From Lachnospiraceae bacterium (lineage in GTDB: Bacteria > Bacillota > Clostridia > Lachnospirales > Lachnospiraceae), in contig JAAVYC010000065.1 of NCBI GenBank assembly GCA_022790905.1, positions 1 through 7,040 on the forward strand: a DNA stretch of 7,040 nucleotides, given 5' to 3'. The notes under the pieces are model-generated. The model searched no databases, had not been told where the DNA came from, and was given only the letters and a program-made list of their open reading frames with translations. The position numbers and the translations under genes were made by a program. The first letter of the stretch is position 1; each line of letters starts with the position of its first letter. Shown here piece after piece: positions 6,220-7,040 of the stretch.

Positions 6220-7040
6220 TTTTCCACCAACAATTCAAACAACATTTCCAAGTCTTCTCTGTGCACAATCTGCTTCTTTTGGGATACATTTGCAAAAGTT
6301 TCTCTCAAATTCTCATCCAGAATCAAAATACAGATACTATCTTTTATCGCATCAACATCCAAATCGCACAAGATCCCGTCAACACCGCTTTCAATCTGTT
6401 CTCTATTACCACTGCAATCTGAAGCCACAATGGCACATCCCAATGTCTGTGCCTCCTGTATTGCAATGCTCTTTCCCTCAAAACGGGTGGCATGAACATA
6501 GAGATCACATTGTTTATAGTAGGGATACGGATTTTGCACAGCTCCCATCAAAAGAAAATCTTCCTGCAATCCCAACTCTGCAATCTGTTTTTCCAATTTT
6601 TCTCTCTCGCTTCCCTCCCCGAGCACATACCACCTCACAGGAAAACTTTCCTCTTTTAACTTTTTCATCACATCAATGGCAATCTCATAGGCCTTCTGAT
6701 AAGTCAATCTTCCCACCGTCAAAATGCGAATGCCATCAAAAGAATCCGAAAATCCTCCCTCCTCTTTGGCTTTTCTCTTAATTTCCTCCTGATTGATCAG
6801 ATTGCGAAATACTTTTGTTCGCTCCTCACACTCGGGATAAAATTTTAAGAAGTGATCTTTTACCTCATCTGACACCGTAAAAACACGGTCATACGTAAGA
6901 TAGCAATCTCGATCCAATTTCCTCGTATATCCTGCTTTTCCATAATCAATATGTATAAAAGCCGCCTTTTTTCGTGCTTTGACATGATCCGCTACATAAT
7001 AAGCAGCGCCTCCTTCCAAATAGGCAATTGCCAGATCATA
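6216..7040 (-). CDS. GT4-family glycosyltransferase (partial, N-terminus beyond window)
   Basis: The 274 visible residues are the C-terminal part of a GT-B retaining glycosyltransferase. The frame is open to the right edge: the first visible codons read YDLAIAYLEGG, a usual mid-protein motif of this family, so the TTG at 7019 is not the start. In fragment numbering, FIHIDYGKAGY (28-38) belongs to the acceptor domain. The donor domain begins near 103 with ILTVGRLTYQKAYEIAI, followed by GEGSERE (141-147) and the EGKSIAIQE motif whose two Glu residues (188 and 196) form the E-x7-E pair typical of GT4. SDCSGNREQI (207-216) lies just downstream. It should act in the cytoplasm or at the inner membrane face, adding a sugar during envelope polysaccharide or glycolipid assembly; the specific sugar cannot be told. 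Its TGA overlaps the ATG of the GT2 gene (ATGA). The operon promoter lies beyond the window. Confidence 0.93.
   Translation of the reverse strand, partial: YDLAIAYLEGGAAYYVADHVKARKKAAFIHIDYGKAGYTRKLDRDCYLTYDRVFTVSDEVKDHFLKFYPECEERTKVFRNLINQEEIKRKAKEEGGFSDSFDGIRILTVGRLTYQKAYEIAIDVMKKLKEESFPVRWYVLGEGSEREKLEKQIAELGLQEDFLLMGAVQNPYPYYKQCDLYVHATRFEGKSIAIQEAQTLGCAIVASDCSGNREQIESGVDGILCDLDVDAIKDSICILILDENLRETFANVSQKKQIVHREDLEMLFELLVEK

Noticed and set aside
6041..6781. Plus-strand open frame of 246 codons
   Set aside because: It lies antisense across the two glycosyltransferase genes, has a composition full of Ser, Pro and His, no ribosome site or recognisable domain, and is a shadow of real minus-strand coding.
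7017..7019. TTG as start of the GT4 gene
   Set aside because: The frame continues to the window edge with family-typical residues (YDLAIAYLEGG), so the gene is cut, not short.

Overview
The window reads as chromosomal DNA from a low-GC Gram-positive bacterium. A Clostridia / Lachnospiraceae-type gut anaerobe is the best guess. Grounds are the A+T-rich composition, AAGGAG-type ribosome sites, extended -10 promoters, very tight gene packing, and protein styles (the glycosyltransferases and the paired ABC exporter) that look typical of that group. The taxonomic call is inference from pattern and was not searched. I see no RNA genes, CRISPR arrays, insertion sequences or phage genes.

Layout, left to right. 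Positions 1-2645, minus strand: two consecutive half-transporter ABC genes transcribed leftward and separated by 2 bp. The second one translated is cut by the left edge. Together they look like a heterodimeric multidrug-type exporter. The complete subunit (915-2645) carries the degenerate ATPase site typical of TM287/BmrC-like partners. Positions 2646-2735 are the only real intergenic gap, 90 bp. It holds back-to-back divergent promoters whose extended -10 elements form the arms of an inverted repeat. Positions 2736-4178, plus strand: a membrane-anchored DUF4874/DUF4832-type protein. Positions 4161-7040, minus strand: a leftward operon read in the order GT4 glycosyltransferase (cut by the right edge), GT2 glycosyltransferase, and a second DUF4874/DUF4832-type protein. 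The operon genes overlap by 4 bp and 11 bp, so they are probably translationally coupled.

The most notable point is that the two DUF4874/DUF4832-type proteins are full-length paralogs of each other. They lie tail to tail, and their 3' ends overlap by 18 bp in antisense codon register. One has an N-terminal membrane anchor and should sit outside the membrane. The other has no export signal and is co-translated with two cytoplasmic glycosyltransferases. A reasonable inference is that the locus builds or processes an envelope or exported glycan, with related, uncharacterised, possibly glycosidase-like proteins acting on both sides of the membrane. No enzymatic activity can be read from the sequence alone. 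The ABC exporter is divergent from this set and may be functionally unrelated, although the shared promoter region leaves room for co-regulation.
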